Program-made: the position numbers and the translations under genes
Assembly: GCF_014905555.1 (NCBI RefSeq)
Contig: NZ_BNGS01000001.1
Location: 248,001 to 312,000 of the forward strand
From: Streptomyces sp. Y2F8-2
Lineage (GTDB): Bacteria; Actinomycetota; Actinomycetes; Streptomycetales; Streptomycetaceae
Reading direction: 5' to 3'
DNA length: 64,000 bases
The notes under the pieces: model-generated
The model's database searches: none
The model's input: the letters and a program-made list of their open reading frames with translations, nothing else
Told to the model about the DNA's origin: nothing
Part shown: piece after piece, positions 53,769 to 63,119 of the stretch
Layout of the letters: every line of letters starts with the position of its first letter
Position numbering within the stretch: the stretch's first letter is position 1

Positions 53769-53824
53769 GCGGCCGCCACCCGCGCGGACAGGCGCGCGGG
53801 AGCCGTTGTTCGCAAGGCGGGGGC

Positions 53825-54733
53825 TCAGCCCTTCGTGCCGCCCGCGGTGAGACCGGTCACCAGGTTCTTCTGCACCAGGTAGAAGAACGCGGACACGGGT
53901 ATCGCGATCAGCACCGCGGTGGCGGCCATCAGGTTGCGCTGGGCGTCGTGCTCGCTGATGAAGCTCTGAAGGCCGACGGCGAGCGTGTACTTGTTGTCGT
54001 CCAGCATGAAGGTGGTGGCGAAGGCGACCTCGCCGAAAGCGGTGATGAAGCTGTAGAAGGCGGCGACCGCGAGGCCCGGCTTGGCGAGCGGCAGGATCAG
54101 CCGTGCGAACGTGCCGAAGGGGGTCAGCCCGTCGACGCGTCCCGCCTCGTCGATCTCGAACGGGATGGTGTCGAAGTAGCCCTTCAGCAGCCAGGCGCAG
54201 TACGGCACCGCCGTCGAGCAGTACACCAGGATCAGGCCGAAGTAGTTGTCGATGAGCTGCAGGTCGGCCAGGATCTGGTACATCGGCACCATGAGAACGG
54301 CAACCGGGAACATCTGGGTGACCAGGAGCACCCACATGAACTTCCGGTAGCCCGGGAAGCGCATGCGGGAGACCGCGTATCCGGTGGTGGCGGCGACCAG
54401 GACGCCGAGCACCGTGGTGCCGAGCGAGACGATCAGGGAGCTCTTCAGCCAGTCGAAGAAGCCCGTGTGCTGGAGGACGAACGAGTAGTTGTCGAACGTC
54501 ATCTTCTTCCAGATGCCGCCCGGGTGCAGGTAGTCGTCCTTGTCCGGACCGAGGGACAGGAACACCAGCCAGGCGACCGGGAAGAGCGCCACGACGCTCC
54601 CGAGGATCAGGATGCCGTGGGAGGCGAGGGACGCGACGAGGCTGCGCTCACCACGGGAGCGGGGTGTGCGGGCGGCGCCCGCCGGACCGGCCTCGGTCAC
54701 CGCGACGGAGGTCTCGACGGTGGTCGTACTCAT
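53825..54733 (-). CDS. malG: Maltose/maltodextrin ABC transporter permease
   Basis: 302 residues, six predicted membrane segments, with the permease EAA loop DEAGRVDGLTPFGTFARLIL followed by PLAKPG that contacts the ATPase. A short N-terminal tail precedes the first segment (SLVASLASHGILILGSVVAL). It starts 13 bp after malF. No ATPase gene is in this cluster; in Streptomyces the shared ATPase MsiK, encoded elsewhere, energises such systems (established knowledge). Confidence 0.95.
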   Translation of the reverse strand: MSTTTVETSVAVTEAGPAGAARTPRSRGERSLVASLASHGILILGSVVALFPVAWLVFLSLGPDKDDYLHPGGIWKKMTFDNYSFVLQHTGFFDWLKSSLIVSLGTTVLGVLVAATTGYAVSRMRFPGYRKFMWVLLVTQMFPVAVLMVPMYQILADLQLIDNYFGLILVYCSTAVPYCAWLLKGYFDTIPFEIDEAGRVDGLTPFGTFARLILPLAKPGLAVAAFYSFITAFGEVAFATTFMLDDNKYTLAVGLQSFISEHDAQRNLMAATAVLIAIPVSAFFYLVQKNLVTGLTAGGTKG

Positions 54734-54746
54734 GGGGACTCCTGCC

Positions 54747-55751
54747 TCAGATCGCGAGCTGCTGCTCGTTGCGGTTCAGCCAGCGGCGGTAGAACGAGGT
54801 GAAGACGATCAGGATGGCCAGCAGCAGGATGCCGTAGGCCGCCGACTGCGCGAAGTCACGCGGCTGCTGTCCGAAGCCCAGGTAGTACGCCCAGGTGACG
54901 AGGATCTGGGCGTCGGGCGCGGTGGTGCCGAACAGCAGGAAGATGACGGCGAACTGGTTGAAGGTCCAGATGATGCCGAGCAGGACGACGGTGGAGCTGA
55001 CGGACCTCAGACCCGGAAGGGTGACGTACCGGAACCGCTGCCATGCGTTCGCGCCGTCCATCTCGGCGGCTTCGTACAGGGAGGTGTCGATGGACTGCAG
55101 GCCGCCGAGCAGCGAGACCATCATGAACGGCACACCGCACCAGGTGTTGACCATGATCGCGGCGAACCGCTGCCAGAAGGTGTCCTCCAGCCACTGCGGC
55201 TGGGGCAGATGGAGGGTGTGCAGGGCGGCGTTGATGATGCCGCTGTCGGCGAGCATGAACCGCCAGCCGAAGACGGTGACGAAGGTGGGCACGGCCCACG
55301 GCAGGATCAGCGTCAGCCGGTAGAAGGTCCGCCCCCGCAGCTTCTGGTTGAGCAGCAGGGCCAGTCCGAGCCCGATCGTGTAGTGGAGCGCCACGCACAG
55401 CGCGGTCCACGCGATCGTCCAGATGAAGTGCGACCAGAAGCGGTCGTAGGAGGTCGGGCCGAACAGGATGTCCTTGTAGTTGTCGAGCCCGATGAACTTG
55501 TACGTGGCGTCGATGTGGTTGACGCCGATCGTGCGGGCCGTGTTGAGGCTGTTGGCGTCGGTGAGCGTGAGGTAGAGGCCGTACACCAACGGATACAGCA
55601 CGAGGACGCCGAGCACGATCGCCACCGGTGCGATCATCGCGTAGGCGTACCAGTGCCTCTGGTAGCCGTTCTTGATGCGCCGGCCCAGGCCGGGGCGCGG
55701 TCCCGGCTCACCGCGCCGCTTGCCGGTCGCTCGGTCGATGGCGACTGTCAT
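54747..55751 (-). CDS. malF: Maltose/maltodextrin ABC transporter permease
   Basis: 334 residues with about six membrane segments and the EAA loop YEAAEMDGANAWQRFRYVTL. It pairs with MalG in the membrane pore. The gene lies 172 bp after malE, an interval with two hairpins that may lower malF/malG expression relative to malE. ATG 55751 has a GGTTGTCG upstream region without a strong ribosome site, so translation may be weak. Confidence 0.95.
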   Translation of the reverse strand: MTVAIDRATGKRRGEPGPRPGLGRRIKNGYQRHWYAYAMIAPVAIVLGVLVLYPLVYGLYLTLTDANSLNTARTIGVNHIDATYKFIGLDNYKDILFGPTSYDRFWSHFIWTIAWTALCVALHYTIGLGLALLLNQKLRGRTFYRLTLILPWAVPTFVTVFGWRFMLADSGIINAALHTLHLPQPQWLEDTFWQRFAAIMVNTWCGVPFMMVSLLGGLQSIDTSLYEAAEMDGANAWQRFRYVTLPGLRSVSSTVVLLGIIWTFNQFAVIFLLFGTTAPDAQILVTWAYYLGFGQQPRDFAQSAAYGILLLAILIVFTSFYRRWLNRNEQQLAI

Positions 55752-55792
55752 GGTTCGACAACCTTCTCGGAGGTCTGCGGATCAAGGGGGGC

Positions 55793-55917
55793 CCAGGGGC
55801 TTTCGTTTCGATCAGGCCGGATCAGCGAACCCTGCATGATCCACATGATCCAAACGAGAGGCCCTGGCACAGGCCGGTGGCCGCCGGATCCCTCCCCCAG
55901 GGGGACCCGGCGGCCAC
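55793..55917 (-). promoter_or_regulatory. Paired hairpins between malE and malF
   Basis: An 11-bp perfect stem (55877-55887 with 55907-55917) abuts the malE stop, and an imperfect 16-bp inverted repeat (about 55793-55808 with 55852-55867) lies nearer malF. Intercistronic hairpins after a binding-protein gene commonly make it more abundant than the permeases. This role is inferred. Confidence 0.6.
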
Positions 55918-55923
55918 GGCGGC

Positions 55924-57198
55924 TCACTTGCTGAAGTCGGGGACCAGCTTGGCGATCGCGAGTTCCACGTTGCTCAGGCCCTTGTCCAGCGTTTCCTTAC
56001 CGCCCGCGATCTTGGGCAGCTCGGTGTCGAGCGGGCCCCACAGCGAGCTGTACTCCGGCAGCGCCGGGCGCGGCTGGGCGGCGGGCAGGACCGACTGGTA
56101 GCCGGCGATGCCGGGGTCGGCCTTGACCTGCGCGGTGTACGCGTCGTCGCGGGTGGGCAGCGTGGAGTTCTTCAGGGCGATGGTCTCCTGGGACTTCGCC
56201 GAGGTCATGAAGCCCACGAACTTCAGCGCCGCTTCCTGGTGGGCCTTGTCGGAGCCGGCGTAGACGGAGAGGTTGTGGCCGCCGGTCGGGGCGCCCGCCT
56301 TGCCGGTGGAGCCGGCCGGGACGGTGGCGATGCCGAGGTTGGACTTGTCGCTGAAGGCGGAGCCCTTGTAGAAGTTCGTGATCTCCCACGGGCCCTGGAT
56401 GATCGCGGCGACCTTGCCGCCCACGAACGCGTCCTGGATGTGGGCGTAGGCGTCGGCGGTGGTGTCGGCCTTGTGCAGGCCCTTGCCGGAGAACGTGCTC
56501 AGCCAGGTGCCGTACGCCTTCTTCGCGGCGGCCGAGTTCACGGTGATCTTCTTGGCGCCGGCGTCGACGGTGTCGGTGCCCTCGCCGTAGAGGAAGGTCT
56601 GGGCGTAGTAGGCCTGGGTGGAGCCCCAGTAGCCGTCGGCGCCGGTCTTGTCCTTGACCTTGGCGGCGTCGGACTTCAGCTCGTCCCAGGTCTTGGGGGC
56701 CTCGGTGATGCCGGCCTTCTTGAACAGGGCCTTGTTGTAGACCAGGGCGAGGGTGTCGGTGACCAGCGGCACGCCGTAGGTCTTGCCGTCGTACTGGGCC
56801 TGCTTGATCAGGCTGGGCTGGAACTTGCTCTGGTCGGCGAGGGCCGCGGTGCCGTCCAGCGGCAGGAAGTAGCCCTTCTTGGCGAAGGCGGGGGTCCAGC
56901 CGACCTCGGAGCGCAGCACATCGGGGGCGCCCTTGGAGCCTGCGGCGGTGTCGAACTTGTTCTGCGCCTGGTCGAAGGGGACGTTGACGTAGTTGACCTT
57001 GATGGTCGGGTTGGCCTTCTCGAAGTCCTTGACCAGCGCCTGGTACGTCGGCGCCTCATTGGTGGCGTTGGAGGTGTCCCACCAGGTGATGGTGACCGGG
57101 CCGTCGGACTTGCCGCTGCCGCCGTCACTTCCGCCGCAGGCCGTCGCCGCGAGGGCGACGGACGCCACCAGCGCGGTGGCCGCTATGCCACGCCGCAT
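55924..57198 (-). CDS. malE: Maltose/maltodextrin-binding lipoprotein
   Basis: 424 residues. Lipoprotein signal with lipobox LAATAC before GGSDGG; the mature part is a solute-binding protein family 1 domain (TITWWDTSNATNE, GVPLVTDTLALVYNKALFKK, AAIIQGPWEITNF). It binds maltodextrins at the outer membrane face and delivers them to MalFG. It is the first gene of malE-malF-malG, divergent from malR; operator-like TGCAAG repeats lie between. Confidence 0.95.
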   Translation of the reverse strand: MRRGIAATALVASVALAATACGGSDGGSGKSDGPVTITWWDTSNATNEAPTYQALVKDFEKANPTIKVNYVNVPFDQAQNKFDTAAGSKGAPDVLRSEVGWTPAFAKKGYFLPLDGTAALADQSKFQPSLIKQAQYDGKTYGVPLVTDTLALVYNKALFKKAGITEAPKTWDELKSDAAKVKDKTGADGYWGSTQAYYAQTFLYGEGTDTVDAGAKKITVNSAAAKKAYGTWLSTFSGKGLHKADTTADAYAHIQDAFVGGKVAAIIQGPWEITNFYKGSAFSDKSNLGIATVPAGSTGKAGAPTGGHNLSVYAGSDKAHQEAALKFVGFMTSAKSQETIALKNSTLPTRDDAYTAQVKADPGIAGYQSVLPAAQPRPALPEYSSLWGPLDTELPKIAGGKETLDKGLSNVELAIAKLVPDFSK

Positions 57199-57313
57199 GA
57201 GTTCTCCTTGAGGGTGAAAGCCCGAGTGCTACAGGTGGCGGCCCCGTCTGCCGCCCCTGCCGACTGCCGACTGCTTCCTTGCGGCCGCCGGGCGACGGTG
57301 AACGTAACAGCGA

Positions 57314-57460
57314 TGCAATCGCCGCGAAAGACCTTGCAGCAAAAAAATGAAAGAAGCGACAATGGTTACCGCGCCGTGACCTCGCCGTGAGGGCCCGTAG
57401 ACCCGCGTTTGCGGCTGATCTGCGGGACGACGGACAGTTGTGCAAGACTCTGCAAGCTCT
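57314..57460. promoter_or_regulatory. malE-malR intergenic operator region
   Basis: The 333-bp gap between malE and malR holds TGCAA (57314-57318) facing CTTGCAG (57333-57339), and TGCAAG direct repeats at 57441-57446 and 57451-57456 (10-bp period) followed by CTCTTGC. These match the TTGCAAG/CTTGCAG type of site used by Streptomyces MalR. Binding is inferred. Confidence 0.7.
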
Positions 57461-57531
57461 TGCCATACGTCACCGTCGCGGGAATCATCCCGTTGCGGAC
57501 CGGACGCCGAAACAGAACACGAGGGAGCGCG

Positions 57532-58659
57532 ATGACGCAGCAACCCCCAGCGGGGCGTTCAGCCGCCCGGGCCCGGCGTCCCTTTGGTGGGCAAGCGGAG
57601 ACGCGGCCGGTACAGTCCAGTGCCGTGACCACACGGCTTGCCGACATCGCGGCGCAGGCGGGGGTCAGCGAGGCGACCGTGAGCCGTGTCCTGAACGGAA
57701 AGCCGGGCGTCGCGGCGACCACCCGCCAGTCCGTGCTGGCCGCTCTCGACGTGCTCGGCTACGAGCGCCCGGTCCGGCTGCGGCAGCGCAGCGAGGGGCT
57801 GGTGGGCCTGATCACCCCGGAGCTGGAGAACCCGATATTCCCCGCCCTCGCCCAGGTCATCGGCCAGGCCCTGACCCGGCAGGGGTACACGCCGGTGCTG
57901 GCGACGCAGACGCCGGGCGGATCCACCGAGGACGAGCTGACGGAGATGCTCGTGGACCGCGGGGTCGCCGGGATCATCTACGTCTCCGGGCTGCACGCGG
58001 ACACCACCGCCGACATGCAGCGCTACGAGCGGCTGCGCGCCCAGGGCGTGCCGTACGTGCTGGTGGACGGCTTCTCCCCGAAAGTGCAGGCGCCGTTCAT
58101 CTCCCCCGACGACCGGGCCGCGATGGCCCTCGCGGTGACGCACCTGGTGTCCCTCGGACACACCCGGATCGGACTCGCGCTCGGGCCCAAGCGGTTCGTG
58201 CCGGTGCAGCGCAAGATCGAGGGCTTCGTGCGCACCATGCAGGAGCAGCTCGGGCTGACCGTCGAGGACATCGAGTCCCGGCTGATCCAGCACTCGCTGT
58301 ACACCCTGGAGGGTGGTCAGGCGGCGGCGTCCGCGCTGATCGACCGGGACTGCACGGCGGTGGTGTGCGCGAGCGACATGATGGCGCTCGGGGCGATACG
58401 GGCGGCGCGGCAGCGGGGCCTGGAAGTCCCCACGGACATCTCGGTGGTGGGTTTCGACGACTCGCCGCTCATCGCGTTCACGGACCCGCCGCTGACGACG
58501 ATCCGCAAGCCGGTCCCGGCGATGGGGCAGGCGGCGGTACGCACGTTGCTCGAGGAGATCGGCGGGACGCCCGCTCCCCACAGTGAATTCGTGTTCATGC
58601 CGGAGCTGGTGGTGCGCGGGTCGACTGCTTCGGCACCTGGGGACCGGAGTCGTCCCTAG
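57532..58659 (+). CDS. malR: LacI-family maltose repressor
   Basis: 375 residues from ATG 57532, which has GAGGGAG at 57521-57527; alternatively GTG 57625, eight bases after TACAGT, gives 344 residues and starts right at the HTH. The HTH TRLADIAAQAGVSEATVSRV is followed by the LacI hinge (LNGKPGVAATTRQSV) and a periplasmic-binding-like ligand domain (GLVGLITPELENPIFPALA; VGFDDSPLIAFTDPPLTTIR). It represses malEFG and amylase genes; release occurs on maltodextrin-type inducer. The gene is divergent from malE. Confidence 0.95.
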   Translation: MTQQPPAGRSAARARRPFGGQAETRPVQSSAVTTRLADIAAQAGVSEATVSRVLNGKPGVAATTRQSVLAALDVLGYERPVRLRQRSEGLVGLITPELENPIFPALAQVIGQALTRQGYTPVLATQTPGGSTEDELTEMLVDRGVAGIIYVSGLHADTTADMQRYERLRAQGVPYVLVDGFSPKVQAPFISPDDRAAMALAVTHLVSLGHTRIGLALGPKRFVPVQRKIEGFVRTMQEQLGLTVEDIESRLIQHSLYTLEGGQAAASALIDRDCTAVVCASDMMALGAIRAARQRGLEVPTDISVVGFDDSPLIAFTDPPLTTIRKPVPAMGQAAVRTLLEEIGGTPAPHSEFVFMPELVVRGSTASAPGDRSRP

Positions 58660-58767
58660 GCAGTACTTCCGGCGCTTCGTACCAGTACGCCGGTTGGAGA
58701 AAAGGTGGCGGGAACCCTGCCAGGGGATGATCGGTGGGGGAACCCTTTTCTGGCAGACTCTGTAGCT

Positions 58768-59637
58768 ATGGGTGAAAGGACCGTGGCGGCGGTGGGGGGC
58801 CAGGAGCAGGCCGCTCCCCGGCCCGTCACGGACGATGCGCGGGACGGCGCGTTCCACGGCGCCCTGCGCCGGATCCGCACCCCCCGCCGCCCGCGCTTCT
58901 GGTTCGAAATCCTCCTGATCGCGCTGAGTTACTGGACCTACTCGCTGATCCGCAACGCCGTGCCGGAGCAGAAGGCCGAGGCGCTGAGCAACGCGGACTG
59001 GGTGTGGCGGCTGGAGATCCACCTGGGGATCGCCGTCGAGGACTCGGTCAACCACGCCGTGAACTCGGTGACATGGCTGATCATCGGGATGAACTACTAC
59101 TACGCCACACTGCACTTCGTGGTGACGCTGGGTGTGCTGGTGTGGCTGTACCGCAGCCATCCGGGACGGTACGCGGCCGCCCGCCTCGCCCTGTTCGCCA
59201 CGACCGGCGTGGCACTGCTCGGCTACTACTTCTTCCCGCTGGCGCCGCCACGCCTGATGAACGGCGGGCACTTCGTCGACACGGTGGTGGTGCACCACAC
59301 GTGGGGTTCGATGGCGTCGGGCGACCTGAAGGACATGTCGAACCAGTACGCGGCGATGCCGTCGATGCACATCGGCTGGTCGCTGTGGTGCGGTCTGACC
59401 ATCTTCGCGCTGTCGACGGTGCCGTGGGCGCGGGTCCTGGGCCTGCTGTACCCGGCGACGACACTGGTCGTGATCGTCGCCACCGCCAACCACTTCTGGC
59501 TGGACGCGGTGGGCGGCACGCTCTGCCTGGCGTTCGGCTTCACCGTGGTGCGGGTCTGGTACGGCGCGCTGCCGTACGCACTGCCGCGACGGGTGGCGAC
59601 GGCCGGCGAGCCCGCGCTGGTGCCGGTACGGGTGTGA
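58768..59637 (+). CDS. PAP2-superfamily membrane protein (inositol-phosphorylceramide-synthase-like)
   Basis: 289 residues, about six membrane segments. PAP2/Aur1-type motifs: MPSMHIGWSLWC (C2) and ANHFWLDAVGG (C3) carry the catalytic His and Asp. Similar proteins act as lipid phosphate phosphatases or phosphoinositol transferases. The start ATG 58768 lies eight bases after CAGACT (58754-58759) without Shine-Dalgarno; ATG 58705 is less likely. It converges on glnE with 22 bp between. Confidence 0.88.
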   Translation: MGERTVAAVGGQEQAAPRPVTDDARDGAFHGALRRIRTPRRPRFWFEILLIALSYWTYSLIRNAVPEQKAEALSNADWVWRLEIHLGIAVEDSVNHAVNSVTWLIIGMNYYYATLHFVVTLGVLVWLYRSHPGRYAAARLALFATTGVALLGYYFFPLAPPRLMNGGHFVDTVVVHHTWGSMASGDLKDMSNQYAAMPSMHIGWSLWCGLTIFALSTVPWARVLGLLYPATTLVVIVATANHFWLDAVGGTLCLAFGFTVVRVWYGALPYALPRRVATAGEPALVPVRV

Positions 59638-59659
59638 CCTGACCCCCGCCGCCGGCGCG

Positions 59660-62659
59660 TCAGGACCCGTAGAACAGCTTCTCCACCACGGCGCGTGCCC
59701 TGCGCGTCGTACGCCGGTAGTCGTCCAGCATGTCCCCGACGTGGCCCGGGCCGTACCCCAGGTAGCGGCCCACGGCGGCCAGCTCACGGGTCTCGGAGGG
59801 GAACGTGTCGCCCGCGCGGCCCCGGACCAGCATCACCGCGTTGCGCACCCGGGTGGCGAGGACCCAGGCCTCGTCCAGGATCGCGGCGTCCTCGTCGGAG
59901 ATGAGGCCCGCGGCGCAGGCGGCGGCGAGGGCGGCGCGGGTGCGGGTGGTGCGCAGGCCCGGCTCCGACCGGCCGTGCTGGAGCTGCAGCAGCTGGACCG
60001 TCCACTCCACGTCCGACAAGCCGCCGCGGCCCAGCTTGGTGTGCAGGGTCTTGTCGGCGCCCCGCGGCAGCCGCTCGGACTCCATACGGGCCTTCAGGCG
60101 CCGGATCTCGCGCACGGCGTCGTCGCCGAGCCCCTGCGCCGGGTAGCGCAGCGGGTCGACCAGTTCGATGAAACGGCGGCCCAGGTCCTCGTCGCCGGCG
60201 ACCGGCTCGGCCCGCAGCAGCGCGTGCGCCTCCCACACCAGGGACCACCGGCGGTAGTAGGCCGCGTACGACGTCAGGGTGCGCACGAGCGGTCCCGACT
60301 TGCCCTCGGGGCGCAGGTCGGCGTCGATCAGCAGGGGCGGGTCGGTGCTCGGGATCTGCAGCAGCCGTCGCATCTCCGACACGACCTTGTTCGCGGCCTC
60401 GGCAGCCTCCCGTTCGTCCACGCCGTCCTGCGGCTCGTGCACGAAGATCACGTCCGCGTCGGAGCCGTAGCCCAGTTCGTGCCCGCCGAAGCGGCCCATG
60501 CCGATGACGGCGAACCGGGTGGGCAGGGTGTCGCCCCAGCCGTCACGGACCACGGCCCGCAGGGTGCCCGCCAGGGTCGCCGCCGTCAGGTCCGAGACCG
60601 CGCCGCCGACGAGGTCCACCAGGGCACCCTGGTCCGGGCGGGCGGGGATCTCCTCGGTGCCGTAGGAGCCGACGATGTCCGTGGCGGCCGTACGGAACAG
60701 CTCCCGGCGCCGTACACCGCGCGCCACCGTGACCGCCTGCTCGGCGTTCTCGGCGCGGCCGACGGCGGCCAGGATCTCCTGCTCGAGGTGGGCGCGGGAG
60801 CGGGGTTCGAGTCCGCCGCCGTCCCCGTCGCCGAGCAGGGCCACCGCCTCGGGGGCCCGCATCAGCAGGTCGGGGGCGAGCCGGCCGGCGGACAGCACGC
60901 GGGCGAGGTTCTCGGCGGCGGCGCCCTCGTCCCGCAGCAGCCGCAGGTACCAGGGGGTCTTGCCGAGCGCGTCGGACACCTTGCGGAAGTTGAGCAGGCC
61001 CGCGTCCGGGTCGGCGGAGTCGGCGAACCAGCCGAGCAGCACGGGCAGCAGGGTGCGCTGGATGGCGGCCTTGCGGGTGACGCCGGACGCCAGCGCCTCC
61101 AGGTGGCGCAGGGCGGCGGCCGGGTCCGCGTAGCCGAGGGCCACGAGCCGTTCCCGGGCCGCGTCGGGGCTCAACCGGGCCTCGCCCGGGGCGAGTTGGG
61201 CGACGGCATCGAGCAGCGGGCGGTAGAACAGCTTCTCGTGCAGCCGGCGTACGACGCCGGTGTGCCGCTTCCACTCGCGGTTCAGCTCGCCGACGGGGTC
61301 GGTGCGCAGACCCAGGGAGCGGCCCAGGCGCCGCTGGTCTGCCTCGTCCTCGGGGACGAGGTGGGTGCGGCGCAGCCGGTAGAGCTGGATGCGGTGCTCC
61401 ATGGAGCGCAGGAAGCGGTAGGCGTCGTCGAGCTGTGCGGCGTCGGCGCGGCCGACGTAGCCGCCGGCGGCGAGGGCCTTGAGCGCGTCGAGGGTGGTGC
61501 CGCTGCGCAGCGAGGCGTCGGACCGCCCGTGCACCAACTGCAGTAGCTGGACGGCGAATTCGACGTCCCGCAGGCCGCCCGGACCGAGCTTCAGCTCACG
61601 CTCGACCTCCCCCACGGGGATGTTCTCGACGACCCGGCGGCGCATCTTCTGGACGTCGGCGACGAAGTTCTCCCGCTCGGCCGCCTGCCAGACCAGCGGG
61701 GCCAGGGTGGCGACGTACTCCTCGCCGAGGTCGAGGTCACCGGCCACCGGGCGCGCCTTGAGCAGGGCCTGGAACTCCCAGGTCTTGGCCCACCGCTGGT
61801 AGTAGGCGAGGTGACTGGCCAGGGTGCGCACCAGCGGACCGTTTCTGCCCTCGGGACGCAGATTGGCGTCCACCGGCCAGATGCTTCCCTCGACGGTCGT
61901 CTCGGAGCAGATCCGCATCATGTGCGAGGCGAGCCGGGTGGCGGCCTGGAGGGCCTTGCGCTCGTCGGCGCCGCTCACGGCCTCGCCGACGAAGATGACG
62001 TCGACGTCGGAGACGTAGTTCAGCTCGTGGCCGCCGCACTTGCCCATGCCGATCACCGCGAGCCGGCACAGCGCCGCGTCGTCGGGGGCGGCGGCGCGGG
62101 CGATGCCGAGGGCGGCACGCAGGGTGGCGGTGGCCAGGTCGGCCAGTTCGGCGGCGGCCTGGGCGACGTCGGTGGTGCCGCAGACGTCACGGGCGGCGAT
62201 GGACAGCAGGCAGCGGCGGTAGGCGACGCGCAGCGAGACGGGGTCCGTGGCCTCGGCGAGCTGCCGCTCGAACTCCGCCACGCCGGGGTGCAGGTCGTGC
62301 GGCTCGTAGTTGACGAGGGCGTGCCAGTCGCCGGGGTGGCGGGCGAGGTGGTCGGCGAGCGCCGCGGAGGCGCCGAGGACACCGAGCAGCCGGTCGCGCA
62401 GGGGCTTGGCCGAGATCAGCGTGTCGAGGAGCTCTCGGCGGGCGGTGGGCGCGGGCTGCGCCTCCAGCAGCCGGACGAGGCCGCCCAGCGCGAGATCGGG
62501 GTCGGCGGTGGCGCCCAGGGCGTCCAGCAGGACGGGGTCGGACCTGACCGGCGCCAGCTCGACGCTCTCCAGCAGCCGCTCGGCCGCGGAGGGGTCGGTG
62601 AAACCGTGTCGCAGCAGTCGCGTGAAGGTGCTGCTTCTGCGCCCCTGGGGCACGGTCAT
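59660..62659 (-). CDS. glnE: Bifunctional glutamine synthetase adenylyltransferase/deadenylase
   Basis: 999 residues with two nucleotidyltransferase domains, each with the Gly-Asp-x-Asp site: GKCGGHELNYVSDVDVIFV (N-terminal, deadenylylating) and GRFGGHELGYGSDADVIFV (C-terminal, adenylylating). It modifies GlnA at Tyr397, a residue present in the glnA product of this window; GlnII lacks the site. ATG 62659 has GGGAGG about nine bases upstream. The opposite gene converges. Control by GlnK/PII uridylylation state in actinomycetes differs from E. coli (established knowledge). Confidence 0.96.
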   Translation of the reverse strand: MTVPQGRRSSTFTRLLRHGFTDPSAAERLLESVELAPVRSDPVLLDALGATADPDLALGGLVRLLEAQPAPTARRELLDTLISAKPLRDRLLGVLGASAALADHLARHPGDWHALVNYEPHDLHPGVAEFERQLAEATDPVSLRVAYRRCLLSIAARDVCGTTDVAQAAAELADLATATLRAALGIARAAAPDDAALCRLAVIGMGKCGGHELNYVSDVDVIFVGEAVSGADERKALQAATRLASHMMRICSETTVEGSIWPVDANLRPEGRNGPLVRTLASHLAYYQRWAKTWEFQALLKARPVAGDLDLGEEYVATLAPLVWQAAERENFVADVQKMRRRVVENIPVGEVERELKLGPGGLRDVEFAVQLLQLVHGRSDASLRSGTTLDALKALAAGGYVGRADAAQLDDAYRFLRSMEHRIQLYRLRRTHLVPEDEADQRRLGRSLGLRTDPVGELNREWKRHTGVVRRLHEKLFYRPLLDAVAQLAPGEARLSPDAARERLVALGYADPAAALRHLEALASGVTRKAAIQRTLLPVLLGWFADSADPDAGLLNFRKVSDALGKTPWYLRLLRDEGAAAENLARVLSAGRLAPDLLMRAPEAVALLGDGDGGGLEPRSRAHLEQEILAAVGRAENAEQAVTVARGVRRRELFRTAATDIVGSYGTEEIPARPDQGALVDLVGGAVSDLTAATLAGTLRAVVRDGWGDTLPTRFAVIGMGRFGGHELGYGSDADVIFVHEPQDGVDEREAAEAANKVVSEMRRLLQIPSTDPPLLIDADLRPEGKSGPLVRTLTSYAAYYRRWSLVWEAHALLRAEPVAGDEDLGRRFIELVDPLRYPAQGLGDDAVREIRRLKARMESERLPRGADKTLHTKLGRGGLSDVEWTVQLLQLQHGRSEPGLRTTRTRAALAAACAAGLISDEDAAILDEAWVLATRVRNAVMLVRGRAGDTFPSETRELAAVGRYLGYGPGHVGDMLDDYRRTTRRARAVVEKLFYGS

Positions 62660-62814
62660 CCCTCGGCCTCCCGAGCATCGAGATCAAGGTCCTGCGGCTT
62701 TGAGCGTAACCGGAGACGGGGACGGGAGCGCCGGGGTGGTGGCCCATGGGGCGCAGGCCTGGGGGTACGGGGCCGTGCGGGTGCGTAGGCGGGGGTACGC
62801 GGATGCGGGCGCGG

Positions 62815-63000
62815 CGGGTGCGGGTGGCGGTGGTTGCGGGGGCGCGGGCGGGGGTGCGGTGGTTGCGGGAGCGACCGGTGCGGGTGGCGGTGGTTACGGG
62901 CGCGCAGGCGCGGGTGCGGTGGTTGCAGGCACGAGTCGGGGGCGCGGGCGCGGTGGTTACGGGCGCGCGGGCGCGGGTGCGGTGGTTACGGGCGCGCACG
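62815..63000. repeat. Degenerate G-rich tandem repeat region between glnE and DUF72
   Basis: The 460 bp upstream of glnE hold no supported gene. Within them the core GCGGTGGTT(A/G)CGGG recurs about six times at 29-35-bp spacing, and 62821-62870 resembles 62881-62930 with a 60-bp period. ORFs here are repeat-driven and lack features. Confidence 0.75.
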
Positions 63001-63119
63001 GCCCGGGTCGTGGTGCTCCTGCGGTGGCGCAGGCGCGCGTGGCGGCGCCGTGCGGGCAGGCAGGCGCTCGTGGCGGTGATCTGCGGGCGTGCAGGCCGCG
63101 GATGGCGGAGCCACGGGCG

